DNA from: Chloroflexota bacterium
Lineage (GTDB): Bacteria > Chloroflexota > Ktedonobacteria > Ktedonobacterales > Ktedonobacteraceae
Assembly: GCA_902812455.1 (NCBI GenBank)
Contig: CADDZH010000115.1
Coordinates: forward strand, 1 to 15,733
DNA length: 15,733 nucleotides
Reading direction: 5' to 3'
Positions 12,988 to 15,733 of this stretch are shown piece by piece. The position numbers were made by a program, and so were the translations under genes. Each line of letters begins with the position of its first letter. The stretch's first letter is position 1. The notes beneath the pieces were generated by a model, which made no database searches, was not told the DNA's origin, and worked only from the letters and a program-made list of their open reading frames with translations.

Positions 12988-14115
12988 CTACACTTCTGAC
13001 TTGAGCGGTACAAAACGGCGCTGCATCATCTGATCTCCTCGCTCGCGCAAAGCCGCGTTGCGGACAGCGAGCGGCAGGTTGGTATCCAATGCCGCTGCAC
13101 GACTTTCCTGCTGCACCCAGACCACTCGCAGTTTGCGACGGCTCACATAGGTCTCGAGGGCATGTTCCAGGCTGTCAGCTTCACGCAGGACCCCGGCCAG
13201 CACATAGGCATCCTCCATTGCGAGACAGCCTCCCTGGCCCATCATGGGGATGCTGGCGTGGGCAGCGTCGCCGATGAGGATCACGCGCCCGCTCTGCCAC
13301 TGATCGAGTTCCAGCCAGTCGATGGGCGCGCAATGGATTTGCTCGTCGCGCGAGAGCGATGCCAGGTACTCCGGGACCGGGCCGCCGAAAGCTGCGAAGC
13401 GGGCGCGCAGCCGTTCCAGCCGACCGATCGGCGGATCGTGGAAGCGCGGACTGGTGATATTGCCAAAGCCATAGGTGCAGCCGTCGCCGGCGGGCATCAG
13501 GCCAAAGAGGCATCTCTCGCCCAGCAGAAATTGCAGGCTCGTCAGGCCGCGTGGGCGAGCCGGCACAAGACTGCGCCACACCATCTGCCCGGCATAGAGA
13601 GGCAAGACTTTGCTCAGGGCGAGTTTGCGCACGACCGACCCAATACCGTCGGCACCAACCACCAGGTCGTAGTCTCGGGTGTCGCCATTACTGAAGCTGA
13701 CCGAGACGCGCCGCTCGCCCTCGATCAGTGATGTAATGGAGGTGCCCAGTCGGCAGGGGACCGAGGCTGCGCCCGCCAGCAACACTTCCTGCAACCTGGA
13801 GCGAGCAATGCCGATGCAGGGGCCGGCATCCCCCCACAGCGCTTCCAGGTCGATCTCGCAGAGCATCTCTCCCTGCTGGTCGTAGAATCCCCAGCGGCGC
13901 ACCACCACCCCGGCCTGCTCGACCGCAGCTCCCAGGCCGAGTGCTCGCAGCACGCGCATGCCATTGGCCTGCACCATGATGCCTGCCCCAACCGTGTGCC
14001 AGACGGGGCTGCGCTCGACAAGATCGGCCTTGAAGCCTTGCTGGGACAGCGCCGTGGCCAGGGTCAGCCCGGCAATGCCTCCACCGACGATCAAGATCCG
14101 TTCAGCATGAGCCAT
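12988..14115 (-). CDS. FAD-dependent monooxygenase (class A, PHBH/UbiH-like)
   Basis: The ATG at 14115-14113 is preferred, with AAGGAAG six bases upstream; a longer frame adds 21 residues over the promoter. The 375-residue protein has the three flavin motifs of class A hydroxylases: the dinucleotide fold VGGGIAGL (Gly11, Gly13, Gly16), GADG around Asp156, and LIGDAAHASIPMMGQGG with Asp283. These enzymes use NAD(P)H and oxygen to hydroxylate aromatic or polyketide-like substrates in the cytoplasm. The substrate cannot be inferred. It is the first gene of the minus-strand accessory group, divergent from a BTAD-type regulator. Its partner methyltransferase is broken, so the pathway may be incomplete. 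The C-terminus ends at Val, close after PLKSEV. Confidence 0.93.
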   Translation of the reverse strand: MAHAERILIVGGGIAGLTLATALSQQGFKADLVERSPVWHTVGAGIMVQANGMRVLRALGLGAAVEQAGVVVRRWGFYDQQGEMLCEIDLEALWGDAGPCIGIARSRLQEVLLAGAASVPCRLGTSITSLIEGERRVSVSFSNGDTRDYDLVVGADGIGSVVRKLALSKVLPLYAGQMVWRSLVPARPRGLTSLQFLLGERCLFGLMPAGDGCTYGFGNITSPRFHDPPIGRLERLRARFAAFGGPVPEYLASLSRDEQIHCAPIDWLELDQWQSGRVILIGDAAHASIPMMGQGGCLAMEDAYVLAGVLREADSLEHALETYVSRRKLRVVWVQQESRAAALDTNLPLAVRNAALRERGDQMMQRRFVPLKSEV

Positions 14116-14171
14116 GTTGCACTTCCTTTTCCGTTCAGACAAGCCGGCTCTCGTCAAACCGCATAACAATC

Positions 14172-14200
14172 TTGGCATCCCTTGCCAAAACTGTTACAAT
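14172..14200 (+). promoter_or_regulatory. strong promoter of the BTAD regulator, with palindrome on the -35
   Basis: TTGGCA (14172-14177), a 17-bp spacer and TACAAT (14195-14200) match the sigma-70 consensus at 5 of 6 bases each. The -35 forms half of the palindrome TTGGCA-N5-TGCCAA (14172-14188). On the minus strand the same palindrome also provides a TTGGCA box, 17 bases from a poor -10 (TATGCG), in the right place for the monooxygenase gene. A protein bound here would control both directions. Confidence 0.6.
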
Positions 14201-14236
14201 ATTTTTGAGCTTCTGTATAGAGTGTAACCGGAGCGC

Positions 14237-14269
14237 GTGAAATAGCTGTGAAACAGGTGTGAAATGGGC
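14237..14269 (+). repeat. three GTGAAA direct repeats at 11-bp spacing over the regulator's start codon
   Basis: GTGAAA occurs at 14237-14242, 14248-14253 and 14259-14264. The 11-bp units are GTGAAATAGCT, GTGAAACAGGT and GTGAAATGGGC, largely alike beyond the core. The last unit includes the ATG. Winged-helix activators of the SARP type are known to bind short direct repeats at 11-bp spacing, so this may be the protein's own site; part of the likeness may come from the ribosome-binding AGGTG. Confidence 0.55.
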
Positions 14270-15733
14270 AGGCTCGACCTCTCATTGCTTGGAACGCCGG
14301 AAGTTCGGCACGCCGGGCAGCCCCTGGTGTTTCCTACGCGGAAGGTGCTTGCGCTCCTCGTCTATCTGGTCGTTGAAGGCGGCCTGCCTTCCCGTGAGAA
14401 ACTGACCACCCTTTTCTGGCCAGAAAGCGAGGAAGGGCAAGCACGCGCCTCTTTTCGTCGCGCGCTGGCACTGCTGCGTCAGGCATTGGGCGAAACTGCT
14501 ACTCTTCCCCATCTGATCGTCAAAGGCGAGGCGCTGGGATTTGACTTCACCTCTGATTTTGCCTGCGACCTGCACTCCTTCCAGATGGCTGCCCAGACGA
14601 TGAACTCAACGGAGCAGGTGCTCCCTGGTCTCATCGAGCGACTCCGGGACGCCGCCACCTTGTATCGTGGCAATTTCCTCGACGGCTTTTCCCTTTCTGA
14701 CGCGCCTGACTTTGATGACTGGGTGCGTTTCCAGCGGGAACGCTGGCATCACAAGATGGAGGAGCTCTTCGACCGGCTCACACAGGCACAAGAGGAAGCG
14801 GGAGCAGTAGCGGGCGCCATCGAAACCGCCAGTCGCTGGCGCATGTACTCTCCACTTAACGAGCAGGTCTATCGGCGGCTGATGCACCTGCACTTTGTTG
14901 CTGGCGACCGGAGTGCTGCCTTGCACGTGTATGCAGACTGCCGGTCCATGCTCGCAACAGAGCTCCACGTCGTGCCGGCTCCCGAAACCGAGGCATTAGC
15001 CAGGCGTATCCGCAGCCAGGCCCCACCGCGCCCTGGCTCACTTCCTGGCCCATCCGGGCTGCGCGACCCGTCGTCATCTCTTCTGGAAGGCCCCCTCGTG
15101 GGGCGAGATGCCGAGTACGCGACATTGAAGAAGCTCTATCAGGCGGCTCCCTCTCACCGTACCCAGATGGTGGTGCTCATTGGTGAGGCTGGCATCGGCA
15201 AGACACGCCTGGCAACCGAATTTCTGAGCTGGGCAGCCGTTCAGGGAGCGGATATCCTCTACGGACGAGCGTTTGAGACGGGAGGCCGTCTTCCCTATCA
15301 GCCGCTGGTGGAAGCGCTGCGTCGCCGCCTGGAACGGGAGCGTGCCCCAGACGATTTGCTCAGCGATGTCTGGTTGACTGAACTCAGCCGGCTCCTACCC
15401 GAATTGCACGAGCGGTATCCCGACCTGCCTCTCCCCACAAGTGGCCTGGGAGAAGCCGAGGCACGCCTGCATTTGTTTGAAGCCGTAGCACACCTGTTCC
15501 AGGCATTAGGCGAGCAGGCCCCCGTCGTGCTGTTCCTGGATGATCTCCAGTGGGCCGATGCCGCCTCGCTCGACCTCTTACAGTACGCCGGGCGGCGCTG
15601 CTCGGCGAGCGGAACGCCTGTGCTGGCACTGCTGACCCTCCGCTCAGAGGGGCTGGCCCAATCGACCGCGCTCTCTAACTGGTTATCGAGCCTGGAGCGG
15701 GAGCTTTCGGTGGCCCGCCTGCTCCTGGGACCG
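14264..15733 (+). CDS. BTAD/AfsR-SARP-like transcriptional regulator with P-loop ATPase (C-terminus beyond window)
   Basis: An open frame of 490 codons runs from the ATG at 14264 to the window end; other nearby starts are closed by stops. Residues about 1-90 form an OmpR/SARP-type winged helix (LLGTPEVRHAGQPLVFPTRK, then LPSREKLTTLFWPE and ARASFRRALALLRQAL). About 95-245 form the bacterial transcriptional activator domain with its helical repeats. After a Pro-rich linker comes an AAA-type ATPase with Walker A GEAGIGKT (307-314) and Walker B VVLFLDDLQWAD (421-432). Such proteins usually continue with TPR repeats, to a total near 1000 residues, and control neighbouring genes in response to an unknown ligand. 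It is divergent from the monooxygenase, its most likely target, and three 11-bp repeats at its own start suggest autoregulation. Confidence 0.92.
   Translation, partial: MGRLDLSLLGTPEVRHAGQPLVFPTRKVLALLVYLVVEGGLPSREKLTTLFWPESEEGQARASFRRALALLRQALGETATLPHLIVKGEALGFDFTSDFACDLHSFQMAAQTMNSTEQVLPGLIERLRDAATLYRGNFLDGFSLSDAPDFDDWVRFQRERWHHKMEELFDRLTQAQEEAGAVAGAIETASRWRMYSPLNEQVYRRLMHLHFVAGDRSAALHVYADCRSMLATELHVVPAPETEALARRIRSQAPPRPGSLPGPSGLRDPSSSLLEGPLVGRDAEYATLKKLYQAAPSHRTQMVVLIGEAGIGKTRLATEFLSWAAVQGADILYGRAFETGGRLPYQPLVEALRRRLERERAPDDLLSDVWLTELSRLLPELHERYPDLPLPTSGLGEAEARLHLFEAVAHLFQALGEQAPVVLFLDDLQWADAASLDLLQYAGRRCSASGTPVLALLTLRSEGLAQSTALSNWLSSLERELSVARLLLGP

Noticed and set aside
13162..13731. 189-codon plus-strand frame inside the monooxygenase gene
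   Set aside because: The opposite strand encodes the conserved flavin-binding motifs; the open frame follows from high GC content.

Overview
The window looks like chromosomal DNA of a Ktedonobacteria-type member of the Chloroflexota. This is inferred from gene content: the DksA-like/lspA/rluD trio, the anchored hypothetical protein at 9265-10062, the DUF5808 protein, and the tendency towards multicopper oxidases and BTAD-ATPase regulators. No rRNA, tRNA, CRISPR array or intact transposase was seen. The right third (about 11.3-15.7 kb) looks more GC-rich by eye than the centre.

Layout, left to right. (1) 1-253, minus: start of a DinB/ClbS-like four-helix-bundle protein that runs off the window, followed by about 500 bases without a convincing gene that hold a 20-bp tandem repeat. 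(2) 767-3381, plus: a copper pair, made of a five-helix membrane protein ending in a type-1 copper domain and a membrane-anchored three-domain multicopper oxidase. (3) 3604-6480, minus: glgB (glycogen branching enzyme) followed 15 nt later by a LOG/TIGR00730 nucleotide hydrolase. This operon is bracketed by two copies, in opposite orientation, of a roughly 125-bp repeat with terminal inverted repeats. (4) 6898-8899, plus: a tight operon of a DksA/TraR-like protein with a degenerate zinc finger, signal peptidase II (lspA) and an RluA/RluD-family pseudouridine synthase. (5) 9265-10565: a single-pass anchored hypothetical protein on plus, converging on an HU-family nucleoid protein on minus, with a nested hairpin terminator between them. 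(6) 10962-11753, plus: a small two-helix DUF5808 protein and a VOC-fold protein.

(7) 11750-15733 is a decayed accessory cluster. On the minus strand lie an FAD-dependent monooxygenase, a SAM methyltransferase ruined by an internal deletion plus frameshift, a SgcJ/SnoaL-like small protein, and an orphan C-terminal piece of an alpha/beta hydrolase into which the SgcJ-like frame runs. Divergent from them is a large regulator with an OmpR/SARP-like winged helix, a BTAD and a P-loop ATPase, cut by the window end. The shared intergenic region holds a strong promoter whose -35 box sits in a 17-bp palindrome. Three GTGAAA units at exactly 11-bp spacing run into the regulator's start codon, the spacing used by SARP-type activators.

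No wholly new defence or mobile system is obvious. The most worthwhile leads are the 11-bp repeat array of the regulator, the copper pair, the repeat-bracketed glgB operon, the degenerate DksA finger and the gene remnants in the right-hand cluster.
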